Position numbers and translations under genes: made by a program
Source of the DNA: Regnicoccus_A sp014224355
GTDB lineage: Bacteria > Cyanobacteriota > Cyanobacteriia > PCC-6307 > Cyanobiaceae
DNA: 64,000 nucleotides
NCBI RefSeq assembly: GCF_050920705.1
Contig: NZ_CP154799.1
Coordinates: forward strand, 1,674,001 to 1,738,000
Direction of reading: 5' to 3'
Part shown: in pieces, positions 8,022 to 17,136 of the stretch
Layout: each line of letters opens with the position of its first letter
Numbering within the stretch: position 1 is the stretch's first letter
The notes under the pieces: model-generated
The model's input: the letters and a program-made list of their open reading frames with translations, nothing else
Told to the model about the DNA's origin: nothing
The model's database searches: none

Positions 8022-9500
8022 ATGGTCAGCACTGCACCTCCGGGTCCAATCCAGCAGCAGGTACTGGAGCCGAACAAGCTGCAGCAGCTGATGCTGGATG
8101 TGCCGTTGGATCACATCCTCGTAGCGGCGACAGCGAAGGCAACAGGCAAGACCTTCGGCATTGTGCTGCTGGTCATCAGGGACGCAAAGATCCTCAAGGA
8201 TGAGTACCACTGCCTCATCACTCGTAGCACATTCCAAGCGCTTCAAGAGCTGCAGACGCTGCTCTACAAGTATCTGACGCTGGCCTACCCGGGCACCACA
8301 TGGAACGCGGGAGAGAACACATTCCGCATTGGAGGCAAGTCAGCACCGTACGGCACATGTGAGCTGGCCTATTCCGCCAGCAGCCCTTTAGAGCAGATCA
8401 GGGCACAGAACAGGCTGCAGGGCCGCAGTAAGTGCGTGGCCATCCACGACGAAGTGGGTGTGATGCCTTCACCTGACTTCTACGACACCCTCGCCGGCAT
8501 CATCAGAGCAAAGCCTGGGGTACAGACGCGGCAGGTGTTCCTGGCCAACCCCGGAGGCCCTGGGCATGTCTGGCTGAAGGAGAGGTTTGCGCTACCTGCT
8601 GGGCTGCCTGGGCCGATGCAGCCAAAGCGGTTCTGGAGCGCCACCTACGAGAAGTGGGTGGTGTTTGTCACGGCCAACGCCAGCATCAACCCGCACATCG
8701 ACTGGGAGGCATACAAGCGCAACGTCGAGCTGATGGCCGGGGGAGACCCGGCGATGCTGGCGGCGCTGCTGGAGGGCCGGTGGGATCTGGACCTGGGCGG
8801 GTCGTTCTTCGCCAGCTGCTGGAGCCCGACGCGGTGCCGTGTGGACATCAGGCCCGGGCAGATCAACCTCAAGACGCACAGCCCCAGGGCCTTCGTGTGC
8901 GGCGACTTCGGCTACAGCGCCCCGAGCTGCTTCTTTTTGGTCGTCCCTGATCCGCCGTTCATCGACTGCCCGAAGGGAAGCCTGCTGCTGGCTGATGAGC
9001 TGTATCTGGCAGCGCCTGGTGCTGGTGGGCGTCGGGACTGGCGGCGGGGGCCGTGCCTGAGTTCAGCGGAGCAGGCAGGGGTGCTGCGGCAGTGGCTGCA
9101 GCGGTGGGGTGTGGAACCTGAGGATCTGAAGGTCCTGGCGGATGACGCGGTGTTCAACCGGACCGGCAGTGAGAAGGGATCAACGGCTGAGGACTTCAGG
9201 GCCGGCGGTGTGCGGCTGCTGCCGGCGGAGAAGGCACGCACCCCCATGAACGTGGGCCTGGCGATGCTGAGAAACAGACTGAAGGCCACCGGGGTGGATC
9301 ACGAGCGCCCGTGGCTGATGTGGAGCGTGGCGTGCGAGGGCCTGGAGGCCACCATGCCGAGCCTGCCGACGCACCCCCGGGACGTGGAGGTGATCGCCGA
9401 CGGCACTGGAATTGACCATGCCGTGGATGCGGTCAGGTACGCGGTGGCCTGGTATGGCAGCAGGTACACGAGTGGCTCCACGAACTACAGGGTCTGGTGA
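8022..9500 (+). CDS. Phage terminase large subunit
   Basis: About 492 residues, a usual length for TerL. The N-terminal ATPase domain shows a Walker-A-like ATAKATGKT near residue 36, a Walker-B-type CVAIHDEVG near 140, and a coupling region RQVFLANPGGPGH. The C-terminal part has nuclease-type acidic motifs (VCGDFGYSAPS, KVLADDAVFN, GIDHAVDAVRYAV). TerL pumps DNA into preformed heads and cuts it. ATG 8022 is preferred over GTG 7998. The stop overlaps the next start in TGATG, so the two are translationally coupled. It is the clearest packaging gene of the element. Confidence 0.85.
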   Translation: MVSTAPPGPIQQQVLEPNKLQQLMLDVPLDHILVAATAKATGKTFGIVLLVIRDAKILKDEYHCLITRSTFQALQELQTLLYKYLTLAYPGTTWNAGENTFRIGGKSAPYGTCELAYSASSPLEQIRAQNRLQGRSKCVAIHDEVGVMPSPDFYDTLAGIIRAKPGVQTRQVFLANPGGPGHVWLKERFALPAGLPGPMQPKRFWSATYEKWVVFVTANASINPHIDWEAYKRNVELMAGGDPAMLAALLEGRWDLDLGGSFFASCWSPTRCRVDIRPGQINLKTHSPRAFVCGDFGYSAPSCFFLVVPDPPFIDCPKGSLLLADELYLAAPGAGGRRDWRRGPCLSSAEQAGVLRQWLQRWGVEPEDLKVLADDAVFNRTGSEKGSTAEDFRAGGVRLLPAEKARTPMNVGLAMLRNRLKATGVDHERPWLMWSVACEGLEATMPSLPTHPRDVEVIADGTGIDHAVDAVRYAVAWYGSRYTSGSTNYRVW

Positions 9501-9997
9501 TGGGGCTGCGTAACAGCCTCAACTGGTCCGACACCGCCCTGTTGGCCCAGCAGGAGGCCTTGGCCCGACTGGCTGAGCCTGGTATCCGTCAGCTCAACGA
9601 GAACCGCCGCAGAGAGGCCTTGAGGCTGCGTGAGCTGTGGAGTCCGCTGGCTCCTCGATGCTGCGTGCGGCTCACCGAGCAGGCCTCTCGCCGATTCTAT
9701 GGAGAAATTGTCTGCCGGCCTTCTGGCGTTGTGCCCATCGACGGAATTCTGGAAAGAGTCGAGGGTGAGCACGGCCTGATCCGTATCTTCTGGGTCTACC
9801 GAGATATCACCGCCCGAGGGGGCAACAAACCCATCAGCGAGTTGGTCAGGGCTCACCGCTCAGAGATCGCAGCCAGGCAGCCGGAAGGGATCAGCGTGTG
9901 GGATGCCCGCGACATAGGGAGGGGGGCAGTTGCCCGTGCGGAGCGGCTCGAGCAGCCAAGCCCGACCCAGCCAAGCAACTACTGGTCGGACATCTGA
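9500..9997 (+). CDS. Hypothetical protein coupled to terminase
   Basis: 165 residues, mostly charged helices in the N-terminal half (ALARLAEPGIRQLNENRRREALRLRELW), then a beta-rich middle (RRFYGEIVCRPSG...IRIFWVYRDIT). The start shares one base with the terminase stop. In phages this position usually holds a portal or a small connector, but it is far too short for a portal. Function unknown. Confidence 0.6.
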   Translation: MGLRNSLNWSDTALLAQQEALARLAEPGIRQLNENRRREALRLRELWSPLAPRCCVRLTEQASRRFYGEIVCRPSGVVPIDGILERVEGEHGLIRIFWVYRDITARGGNKPISELVRAHRSEIAARQPEGISVWDARDIGRGAVARAERLEQPSPTQPSNYWSDI

Positions 9998-10107
9998 ACC
10001 AGCTGCTCAATGAATGTGCTCGGCGGGCCGCGGAAGTACCGAGCCGACAGAAGTTCTGGGAGTAGCTGGTAATTCGTAGCGCTCATCACTGGCTTTAGAA
10101 TCAGGCT

Positions 10108-10248
10108 GTGAACAACCCAGACATGCCTGCAACCGGCAGCCACAGCAAGTGCGTCTTCGCCCTACGGCGCACTTCTGAGCGACAGGCTGTTGAGATCAAG
10201 CAGGAAACTGTTCTGAGTTACAAGCAGGCGCTGAGGTGGCCACGATGA
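10108..10248 (+). CDS. Possible 46-residue coupled small protein
   Basis: A short frame starting GTG 10108 (ATG 10123 alternative) ends in an ATGA overlap with the minor head gene. It contains a basic, helical stretch (ALRRTSERQAVEIKQETVLSYKQALRW). The overlap suggests translational coupling; otherwise there is little evidence that it is real. Confidence 0.35.
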   Translation: MNNPDMPATGSHSKCVFALRRTSERQAVEIKQETVLSYKQALRWPR

Positions 10249-11003
10249 GCGAATACGGTGAAGCTCTGGATCTCTACGTCAAAAGCCGAGAGCAGCTGGT
10301 CCTCGAAGCACTGGAGCCTGTGGTGGTCAATGCCATCGGGAAGCTGGAAGAGTTGATCGCCGCACTGCCTGGTGGCGATCTGGAGCGTGAATCGGCACTA
10401 CAGCGACTGGTGGCAGTGAATGGGCCAGCCGAAGCCATATTGGCCCCCATCAATGATGCGCTGGCGAGTGAACTGAGCAGGGCCTTGGCGACATCAACGC
10501 CTGAAATCCGCCGCCGTGCTGCGGGGCGCCTGCCTGGCAGCCGCACCGATTTTCCGCAGCTGGATGCAGCGATGCTGCTGCGAGCGGTGGAAGTGGACGG
10601 CAAGAGCCTGGCGGACTGGACGAAGCGAACCAGCCCCTCCCGCTGGATGGAGCAGCTGCTCCGGCGGGTGGAGACCGCCACCAGGGCTGGCTGGGAGCGT
10701 GACCAACGCGCTCGTGCACTGGCCAGTGAAGCGGCCGCCGCCATCAGCGCCACCGTTCGCAATGCCTTGCAGGTCACCGTGGACAGCGCCTTCTGGCAGC
10801 ACGCACAGACCCAGCAGGAGATCACCTGGCGCACCGCACCGTCAATGGTGCAGCCAAGGGCCTGGCAATGGGTGACAGCAGCTGATGAAGGGGTGTGTTC
10901 AATCTGTCGGCCACTGCATCTGCAGATAGCAGCTGATCGCACTGCCTTCCCACCGATCCCTGCTCATCCACGTTGCAGGTGCAATCTGGAGCCGCTGAGC
11001 TAG
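10245..11003 (+). CDS. Minor head protein, Mu F / SPP1 gp7-like
   Basis: 252 residues. The C-terminus shows the typical F-like signature: WVTAADEGVCSICRPLH followed by FPPIPAHPRCRCNLEPL, with the paired Cys and the PxHPxCRC ending. These proteins enter proheads with DNA or help head maturation. The N-terminal 150 residues are helical. ATG 10245 fits the overlap with the short upstream frame; GTG 10236 is also possible. It is the only structural gene recognised in the element. Confidence 0.75.
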   Translation: MSEYGEALDLYVKSREQLVLEALEPVVVNAIGKLEELIAALPGGDLERESALQRLVAVNGPAEAILAPINDALASELSRALATSTPEIRRRAAGRLPGSRTDFPQLDAAMLLRAVEVDGKSLADWTKRTSPSRWMEQLLRRVETATRAGWERDQRARALASEAAAAISATVRNALQVTVDSAFWQHAQTQQEITWRTAPSMVQPRAWQWVTAADEGVCSICRPLHLQIAADRTAFPPIPAHPRCRCNLEPLS

Positions 11004-11069
11004 GGATGCTTGTGAAAGCCCCACACTCAAGGGGTAACAGTTTTAGTCAGAAGTCTTGATCTCACCCCC

Positions 11070-11243
11070 GAGAGCAGCAGCACGATCTGGCGTTCTGGAT
11101 CGAGGGGTATTACAACCGCGAACGCCGCCATTCAACGATCGGCTACGTCAGTCCGATCGACTACGAGCAGCGGTTCATCGCGACCTCTACACTTGCTCCT
11201 GTGAACCCCTGATCAGTGTCCACGAAATCGGGGGAACCCCACA
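11070..11243 (+). pseudogene. IS3-family transposase C-terminal remnant with right end
   Basis: Frame 11,084-11,212 encodes DLAFWIEGYYNRERRHSTIGY followed by VSPIDYEQRF, the well-known end of IS3-type OrfB transposases, including the last part of the DDE domain. It is followed by a terminal sequence (TGTCCACGAAATCGGGGGAA) of the kind found at IS3 right ends. The rest of the transposase is missing on the left, so this is a dead fragment marking the right edge of the phage-like element. The following ~95 bp show no gene. Confidence 0.75.
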
Positions 11244-11340
11244 GTGCAGAAGTTGGTGGATAAGGTGCTGGCACTTATGGAGGCCAGTTCACCTGACGGG
11301 TGACTATTACGACCAGGCGCTCCTTGCAGGCAACTCAAAC

Positions 11341-12402
11341 TCACTGGAGCTTCGCCCTCAGTGCCGCCCTTACGCGCTCGGCATACTTGTATATGTCACC
11401 AACAACATCTATCGGTACTTGCCTAGGCTCGGTTTCATCGAAAATCTCTACCTTCTTCTGTGAGCCATTAAAGTAAAGCCGTACAACGGCCTTCCAGCTA
11501 TTCTGGTCAAGCAGTACATTGCAGTAGGTTTTGGTATCCTTCTCGGAGAGGCGGCTGGGATCAATCTCTGCGGCGCAGATAGCCCGTACAATGTAGAGGC
11601 CCTCCAGTTCCTCTGGCGTGGTGACGATGCCATCATCTGGTACTTGCTCTTCCTCGACTGGTGGGTGCTCCTCTGCAGTCTTCTCACGGGCCATGGCCTC
11701 GCTGAGGCGGTCATTGATCCGATCGTTGATGTAGAGCTTAACGGCATCGAGCACGATCGGCTTGAACTTTTCAAGTAGCTGGCCGCTGATCCGTTCAGCG
11801 GAATGGACACGCCGCGTCATCTCGCGCACCAACCATTCGCTGGGGTCTGTCAACTCGGCACGTATCTGCTCCTTGACGCCACGAAGGTACTTAAGCCTCT
11901 CAGCAGCAGAGAGCAGCTTGTCAAGGTCGAACATCGACTTGGAAAGCTGCTTGATCTGATCGAGCGGGGCACTGCGCAGATCGAACAGGTCGACTTCTGC
12001 AAAGGGCTTAGTGTCCATCTTATTCTTATCGTCCAAGTCGCTGAAGAACCTGAACAGACGCCCGTTGGTGAGGATTCCAATCCTTGCCCTGGTGGCATGA
12101 AAATACCGGGCGAGCTGCCCCATCTCGGCATCTTTTAGGTCAAGTGTGTAAGGCTTGGCTTCGACCAGGATCTTTGGCTCGCCGTTTTCCAGAACGGCAT
12201 AGTCCACACGCTCACCCTGCTTGATGCCTGGCAGGTCTGCGGCGAATTCCGGCTTGACCTCCATCGGGTTGAAGATGTCGTAACCGAGTGCCTGCAGGAA
12301 TGGGGCGATCAGGGCCATCTTTGTGGCCTCCTCGTTGGTGAGGCTCGGTCCTGCCTGCTGAGCACGTGCAGCGAGTGTCTGAAGGTGGTCGATCAGATCC
12401 AT
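11341..12402 (-). CDS. Orphan HsdR N-terminal-like restriction nuclease
   Basis: 353 residues from the ATG at 12402, which gives the typical start MDLIDHLQTLAARAQQAG of this family; 12459 is a longer alternative. The PD-(D/E)xK core is visible near residues 60-90: ERVDYAVLENG...ILVEAK, with Asp and the ExK pair. Further conserved blocks are ATRARIGILTNGRLFRFFSDLD and INDRINDRL. The family resembles the nuclease part of type I restriction R subunits but lacks the translocase motor. No HsdS, HsdM or helicase is adjacent. It sits between the IS remnant and the motor/cytoskeleton cluster, on the same strand as the latter. Confidence 0.75.
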   Translation of the reverse strand: MDLIDHLQTLAARAQQAGPSLTNEEATKMALIAPFLQALGYDIFNPMEVKPEFAADLPGIKQGERVDYAVLENGEPKILVEAKPYTLDLKDAEMGQLARYFHATRARIGILTNGRLFRFFSDLDDKNKMDTKPFAEVDLFDLRSAPLDQIKQLSKSMFDLDKLLSAAERLKYLRGVKEQIRAELTDPSEWLVREMTRRVHSAERISGQLLEKFKPIVLDAVKLYINDRINDRLSEAMAREKTAEEHPPVEEEQVPDDGIVTTPEELEGLYIVRAICAAEIDPSRLSEKDTKTYCNVLLDQNSWKAVVRLYFNGSQKKVEIFDETEPRQVPIDVVGDIYKYAERVRAALRAKLQ

Positions 12403-12548
12403 TTCCCGGGAGGTATTGCGAAAGAACAGAAGATTGACCCTCGTAGCTTGCACCTGCATCTCCCTTCACGCAATCTCTTTGGGTCTGGCTTAATCTCCTG
12501 TCGCGACGTGGGGCTTTTCATGCCGGGGCGCTCTTGATCCCTCGCTGC

Positions 12549-13343
12549 TCAGTTCTCCACAGGATCCAGCCCCGCAAGGACGGTGACGCTGCCCTGGCTA
12601 CTCACCACCTCGACCCCATCGCTCCGCCGCGAGAAATGCCCGAGGTTCCGATCGGCTTTGCCCTGGCCGTCCTTGCTGAAGATCTCCACCGCGCCATTGT
12701 TCCAGAACACGTAAGTGCTGCGGTAGCCGTCAGCCCAACGCACGTTGTAGACGGTGTGGCCGTTGCTGTTGGTGAGGGCGCTGGCTTCGCAGGGCAGTTC
12801 CTTGGCGCTGGCATCGCGGTAGCTACGAAAGGTACAGGGCTCCCAAACAGATCCATCTCTAGAGCTAGCCGAAGAGGAGGGGCTAACTGTCTCCTGTGGT
12901 GGGAGCGGCCGCTCAGCGGCAGACCTCTCAGGGGGCTGGATCTCAGCGGGTGCACGAGCCTCCGTTTCATTGGTATCGCGGCGGCTCTCGGTCGTTGGTG
13001 CAAGATTCCTTTCTGGAGAGGAGGAATCACTGGTGTTCGTCACGCTCCTGTTCAGGGAGGCGAGCCCAACCGCCATCACCAAGAACCCCGTCAAAGAGCC
13101 CAGCAGAAAGGACCAAGGGACGCCCGGCCGCGTCAGGGGGGATGCTGGAAAACGACTAGTTGACGCTGAGGGACCAGGAGGAGGGCCTGGAGGCCTGTTG
13201 ATGCGGCCAGGTGGCCCTTTTGAATCGGATGTCTCGAGAGATGGAGATGGTGGCTGGGGCGTGGGTTGGTCGAGCTCATGGAGCAGCTCTTCGGCGCGAG
13301 CGACGATGTCCTCGGGATCTCCCCGGCGCTCGCTCTGGCTCAT
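12549..13343 (-). CDS. Proline-rich single-pass membrane protein, last gene of motor operon
   Basis: 264 residues. The start ATG overlaps the upstream stop in ATGA, which decides it over longer forms. The N-terminus is acidic and helical (MSQSERRGDPEDIVARAEELL), followed by a long Pro/Ser-rich linker, one membrane helix (WSFLLGSLTGFLVMAVGLA), a second low-complexity segment, and a C-terminal beta-rich domain of about 90 residues (ADGYRSTYVFWNNGAVEIF). The fold suggests a cytoplasmic N-terminus and an exported C-terminal domain. No family recognised; the context ties it to the ZorAB-like pair. Confidence 0.7.
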   Translation of the reverse strand: MSQSERRGDPEDIVARAEELLHELDQPTPQPPSPSLETSDSKGPPGRINRPPGPPPGPSASTSRFPASPLTRPGVPWSFLLGSLTGFLVMAVGLASLNRSVTNTSDSSSPERNLAPTTESRRDTNETEARAPAEIQPPERSAAERPLPPQETVSPSSSASSRDGSVWEPCTFRSYRDASAKELPCEASALTNSNGHTVYNVRWADGYRSTYVFWNNGAVEIFSKDGQGKADRNLGHFSRRSDGVEVVSSQGSVTVLAGLDPVEN

Positions 13344-14008
13344 GACTGAGTCTCCGAGATCCTCAACAGGCGGCTGAGCAGATCCTGCTGGACCCGCAGT
13401 TGAGAGCGAAGCTCGTTGAGCTCGCTCTCCTGCCGGGTCATCTGCTGGCTCACCCGACGCTCGAGATTTTCCAGCCGGCGCAGGAGCATCGTCTGCTTCT
13501 CCTGTTCGGGGAAAGGACGATGGCGGGGCACCATCTGGCCTGGACTGAACAGAGTCCACCGTTGACCTCGCACCACCGGCTTGAAGACTGGGAGCGACTG
13601 CAACACCAGATCCTGTGGCCCCTCCAGGCCTTCGGGCCTGGGGAAGATCTGATGGAAGGACTCGCTCTCCAACAACCAAGACGGAGGATCAGCCTGAACC
13701 CAGACGACTGCGTCACCACTGGTGAGCTCGCAGAGTTGGAACACCGAGTCGGTCTCTGCCACGGTGAGGCGAAGGCCGCGCTGAGCAGTGGGGGTGAGCT
13801 CTGCCGGAGCCTGGTAGGCCGCCAGAGCCTGAGGGGAACGGCGCACCAGCCGGGTGAGCAGGAGCTCATCCACTGGCCATGGCCTTCGGGCCGGAGATTC
13901 GCCGGGCGGACCCAGCGGTGGAGCGGGCAGGGCCGTATGGGCCTGAAGCTGCTCGATGTCTCGCTCCAGTTGCAGCAGGCGATCGAGAGGTGAGGGTGTA
14001 GCGGCCAT
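13340..14008 (-). CDS. Coiled-coil protein with the cluster's shared domain
   Basis: 222 residues. ATG 14008 follows the ZorB-like stop by one base, which supports this start. The middle contains PPSWLLESESFHQIFPR, then VVRGQRWTLFSPGQMVPR, matched in order by the gene at 16,422 (VWLLVPRPGTLE..., VVVHGRRWQLRQKG). Both end in a Leu/Arg-rich coiled coil (LLRRLENLERRVSQ versus ANLERRIARLEG). It is probably cytoplasmic. It is the third gene of the operon led by the ZorA-like gene. No named family recognised. Confidence 0.7.
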   Translation of the reverse strand: MAATPSPLDRLLQLERDIEQLQAHTALPAPPLGPPGESPARRPWPVDELLLTRLVRRSPQALAAYQAPAELTPTAQRGLRLTVAETDSVFQLCELTSGDAVVWVQADPPSWLLESESFHQIFPRPEGLEGPQDLVLQSLPVFKPVVRGQRWTLFSPGQMVPRHRPFPEQEKQTMLLRRLENLERRVSQQMTRQESELNELRSQLRVQQDLLSRLLRISETQS

Positions 14009-14009
14009 C

Positions 14010-14615
14010 TCAACGGTCCTCCTGACGCGTGAAGCGAAGCTCGATGCGACGCCGCTCAGCTCGATCCTTCGTGTCGGCGGGAGCATAACGACCATCCGCA
14101 GCGATCAGGCTACCGGCGGAATAGGGGCGGATGATCAACCCCTGCTTGCCATTGGGATCAAGCCTGGCCCTGAGCTCATGGGCAACCGCTAGGGCGCGGA
14201 GCAGCCCTAAATCCGTGTTCGAGCCTGCATTAAAGCCGCTGAGAGCGGAGGAGCTACTGGCCTTCGGCATCAGCAGATCGAGGTTGCTCATCCCTGGCGA
14301 GGGCTGACCATCGGTGTGGCCTATGACTTCTACGCTGTCGATTCGGTACTTCTTGATGATCTCGCGGATTTCCGGCAAACGGCGATCCAGGGCTCTTCTG
14401 AAGTCGGGACCGAGCACATAGCTGCCTGTGGTGAAGCGAAAGGACTCCCGCTCCGTCAGGGGGACGAGGGGTGGTTTTTCATTACTGGCCCGAGCCAGGG
14501 CAGCGACGGCCACGGTCAGCAGAAGGATTAGAAGGCTGTTGCTGAGCAGATCGGTGTAACCGATCCAATAATTCGTGTCGCTGTCTCGGGAGCGCCGGCT
14601 AGAGCGAGCCATCAT
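14010..14615 (-). CDS. MotB/ZorB-like stator protein with OmpA domain
   Basis: 201 residues. A short cytoplasmic arm leads to one membrane helix beginning GYTDLLSNSLLILLL, which matches the MotB YADL motif; Asp22 is in place of the proton-carrying Asp. The periplasmic part is an OmpA-like peptidoglycan-binding domain (VEVIGHTDGQPS, and RAERRRIELRF at the end). MotB/ZorB dimers plug the centre of a MotA/ZorA pentamer and anchor it to the cell wall. The start overlaps the ZorA-like stop in TGATG. Alternatives are flagellar or gliding stators, but no flagellar genes are present. Confidence 0.85.
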   Translation of the reverse strand: MMARSSRRSRDSDTNYWIGYTDLLSNSLLILLLTVAVAALARASNEKPPLVPLTERESFRFTTGSYVLGPDFRRALDRRLPEIREIIKKYRIDSVEVIGHTDGQPSPGMSNLDLLMPKASSSSALSGFNAGSNTDLGLLRALAVAHELRARLDPNGKQGLIIRPYSAGSLIAADGRYAPADTKDRAERRRIELRFTRQEDR

Positions 14616-16246
14616 CAACGGCCTCTATCAGCATCTCGGCCATCGAGCCGCGCAAGGGATGCCAGGTTGAGAAGGCGGGACTCCAGATCCCCGAGTAGTT
14701 GGACAAGCCCCTGGCTTAGGTTCTGGGCGTAAAGGGTCGGCTGATCAAGTTGAGCCAGCGCGGATCGCTGGGTGTCGATCGCAGCACCAAGATCCTGCTG
14801 CAACTGGTTAGTCAGTTGCTCGATGGTCTCGCGGGCATGCTTGCTGCGCTCGGCCAGCAAGGCGTCATCCTCGAGCTTGGCGTTCTGCACAGTGGTCACG
14901 AAGGCGCTGGTGAGGTCATCGAGACGCACCACATTGCGGTTCCAGTTGCTGAGCGCGGTCTCAAGGGCAGAGGCGAACACCTGGCAGCTTTCGGCAACGG
15001 AGGCATCGGCGGCTAGGCGAGCGCGGACGGATTCGGCAACCTCCAGCGCAAGTTTGCGATCGCGCATGACCTCCAGGCGGGCTTCTCGGAGCTGCTTACT
15101 GGATTCAACAGCAGACTGGTTGCTCTGGTCCAGAGACATGCTCGCCTGCTGCAGGGACTGGATCTCCTTCTGAATCTGCTGGCTGGCCAGTCGGCAGGAC
15201 TGCAGTTCTGTCTCCGCGGTCTTGGCGAGCAGCTTCCACTCCGCCTGGGTGGACATCAGTGAATCTCGCACATCGACAAGGCGAGCACTGAGGCCATCTG
15301 AGCTGGCTGTGATCTGTTCCTGTGACTCCTGCAGGCTCTGCACCGATTGCTGCAGGGTCGTGGCGAAGTCGGTGTCGCGAAAGGCCTGGGCGGCCTGCAC
15401 GAAATCCTGCCCGCTCTCGTTGAAGGCGTTGGCCACGCTTCCCAGCTGTCGAACGGCAATCTGGGCCTGGGAGGTCAGGCTGGTATTCACGTCGAAGATC
15501 TCCTTAAGCTTGGCGGAAAAGGCATCCTTCATGGCCGACTCGACCGCGTTATAGACGGCCAGGGGCAGGTCGCCAGCTGACTTATTTAAGTCCTGAATCG
15601 ACTTGCGCAGGGGAGCCATCACCTTGCTGTCGAGCTGCTGGGGAAGCACGGTCTCCAGCCAGCTGCTCAGCAGTGCTTCGCAGCGCTCCAGGCAGTTCCT
15701 GGTGCCGACGATCTGCGTCCAGATCAGCACCAGCAAACTCAGAAACAGACCCAGCAGGCTCGTCTGAAATGCAGCCCCCATGGGTGCAACTATGCCTGAG
15801 AGGGCTGTCATTGTTTCTTCCGTGCTGGCATTCTTCGCCAGGGCTCCAGCAATCTCGCTCAGGCCGATAGTCAGGCCTGCAAAGGTACCCAGAAGGCCCA
15901 GGGAGATCAGGATGCCCGGGGCCTGCCGCAGCCAGCTCTGGGCCGACGCAGCTGTGATCTGACGGAAGACGAAGGGCAGGGAGATGGTCTCGATCTCGCC
16001 GGCGCTGAATTCGGCCGCATCGACCTGATCGACATGAGACAGCAACGCGATGTAACGGTTCTTGATTCGCTCAAGGCGATCACCAAGCTCCGGAGCTTCC
16101 GAGTCGTCCTGGTGGAGCTGGGCCAGCCTGGCCGCCAGCGGCATGGTCAGACGCGCCAGCTGGCCGGAAAGGCCAATCGCCACGAATGCCACCGCCACCA
16201 TCAAAAGCAGGATCACGACTTTCGAGAGGTTGATAAGAACATCCAT
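14615..16246 (-). CDS. MotA/ZorA-like proton-channel protein with long helical tail
   Basis: 543 residues. There are three membrane helices: about 9-29, 110-132 (GILISLGLLGTFAGLTIGL) and 155-180 (AAFQTSLLGLFLSLLVLIW), with the GLLGTFAGL signature of MotA/TolQ/ExbB proteins. Residues about 200-543 are a long, mostly helical, Gln/Ala/Ser-rich tail. A long cytoplasmic tail is a hallmark of ZorA of Zorya antiphage systems, where it transmits sensing to effectors; flagellar MotA and ExbB lack it. It is first in a four-gene operon and divergent from the gene at 16,422. The usual Zorya effectors are absent. Confidence 0.85.
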   Translation of the reverse strand: MDVLINLSKVVILLLMVAVAFVAIGLSGQLARLTMPLAARLAQLHQDDSEAPELGDRLERIKNRYIALLSHVDQVDAAEFSAGEIETISLPFVFRQITAASAQSWLRQAPGILISLGLLGTFAGLTIGLSEIAGALAKNASTEETMTALSGIVAPMGAAFQTSLLGLFLSLLVLIWTQIVGTRNCLERCEALLSSWLETVLPQQLDSKVMAPLRKSIQDLNKSAGDLPLAVYNAVESAMKDAFSAKLKEIFDVNTSLTSQAQIAVRQLGSVANAFNESGQDFVQAAQAFRDTDFATTLQQSVQSLQESQEQITASSDGLSARLVDVRDSLMSTQAEWKLLAKTAETELQSCRLASQQIQKEIQSLQQASMSLDQSNQSAVESSKQLREARLEVMRDRKLALEVAESVRARLAADASVAESCQVFASALETALSNWNRNVVRLDDLTSAFVTTVQNAKLEDDALLAERSKHARETIEQLTNQLQQDLGAAIDTQRSALAQLDQPTLYAQNLSQGLVQLLGDLESRLLNLASLARLDGRDADRGR

Positions 16247-16421
16247 CAGGCTGAAGGGGGCGACAAAATCTGGTCGTGTTGTGTGACTGATATAGTAGAT
16301 GTTTGCCCTCCACCATGCCTAAATCGATTGGTCAGCGCTGGCTGCGCTGACGCCTCAAGCAACGCCACAGGCTTTTGTTAGGATGAGTTACCAAGGGGGG
16401 GGCTCGGTAAGGACGCCGACC
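16247..16421. promoter_or_regulatory. Divergent promoter region
   Basis: This 175-bp gap separates the ZorA-like gene (leftward) and the shared-domain gene (rightward). It is AT-richer than its flanks (for example GATATAGTAGATG near 16,291), so it should hold the promoters of both arms. No specific operator could be recognised. Confidence 0.4.
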
Positions 16422-17135
16422 ATGGAAGAAAGCAAGATTGTCGAATCTCTCAAGTTCCTGCTGAGCAGCGTCAAAAAGCTCAGTGACAGCTTCATTACCA
16501 CCGAGAAGAAGCTCACACGCAGTTTCGACAACGTCGCTGCTGATGTGGTTGATCTCCAAGAGCGCATTGAGTGGCTGGAGAAACAACTGGTCGATCTCAG
16601 TGATGGCGCCCTGGTATCTTCTCGCACGCAGATGACACCAGGGTTGCCCGTGCGCCCTGGTAGTGAAGAGCGAGTCGTGCCGGCTATCAATCTGCCCCTG
16701 GAGGACATTCTTGATGTGTATGCGAGCACGCCGGCTCTGCTGGAACCCTTCAGTCGTCCCTGCAGCGTCAGTGCACGTACCCTCAGCGGTGAGATCGAGG
16801 AGGTGGAGCTGGAGATGTTTGTGCAGGGCACCACCTGGGCGCTGGAAGCCCTGGATGGGGTTTGGCTGCTGGTGCCCCGGCCGGGAACACTGGAGCGCAG
16901 AACGCAACTGGAATCCCTGGAGCGGCTCTACGCCATCGAAGGGGTAAAGGAATTGCCAGCCTTGCTGCAGCTCATCGAACCGGCCAGTGCCATGGTGGTG
17001 GTGCATGGGCGGCGCTGGCAGCTCAGGCAGAAGGGGCTCTTGAGCGTGAACCCCGATCCCCTCAGGGTCAGCACCGCTGAGAGATTGGCCAACCTGGAAC
17101 GTCGCATCGCCAGGCTGGAAGGGACAACCGGCTGA
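16422..17135 (+). CDS. Coiled-coil protein, paralogue of the gene at 13,340
   Basis: 237 residues from ATG 16422, preceded by AAGGA at good spacing; ATG 16383 is a longer option. The N-terminus is a coiled coil (SVKKLSDSFITTEKKL...ERIEWLEKQL). The rest carries the cluster's shared domain: VWLLVPRPGTLERR, a Leu-rich spacer, then VVVHGRRWQLRQKGLL, and a final coiled coil. It is the only rightward gene of the cluster and runs tail-to-tail with the next gene, with one base between the two coding regions. Probably a cytoplasmic adaptor; no named family recognised. Confidence 0.7.
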   Translation: MEESKIVESLKFLLSSVKKLSDSFITTEKKLTRSFDNVAADVVDLQERIEWLEKQLVDLSDGALVSSRTQMTPGLPVRPGSEERVVPAINLPLEDILDVYASTPALLEPFSRPCSVSARTLSGEIEEVELEMFVQGTTWALEALDGVWLLVPRPGTLERRTQLESLERLYAIEGVKELPALLQLIEPASAMVVVHGRRWQLRQKGLLSVNPDPLRVSTAERLANLERRIARLEGTTG

Positions 17136-17136
17136 A

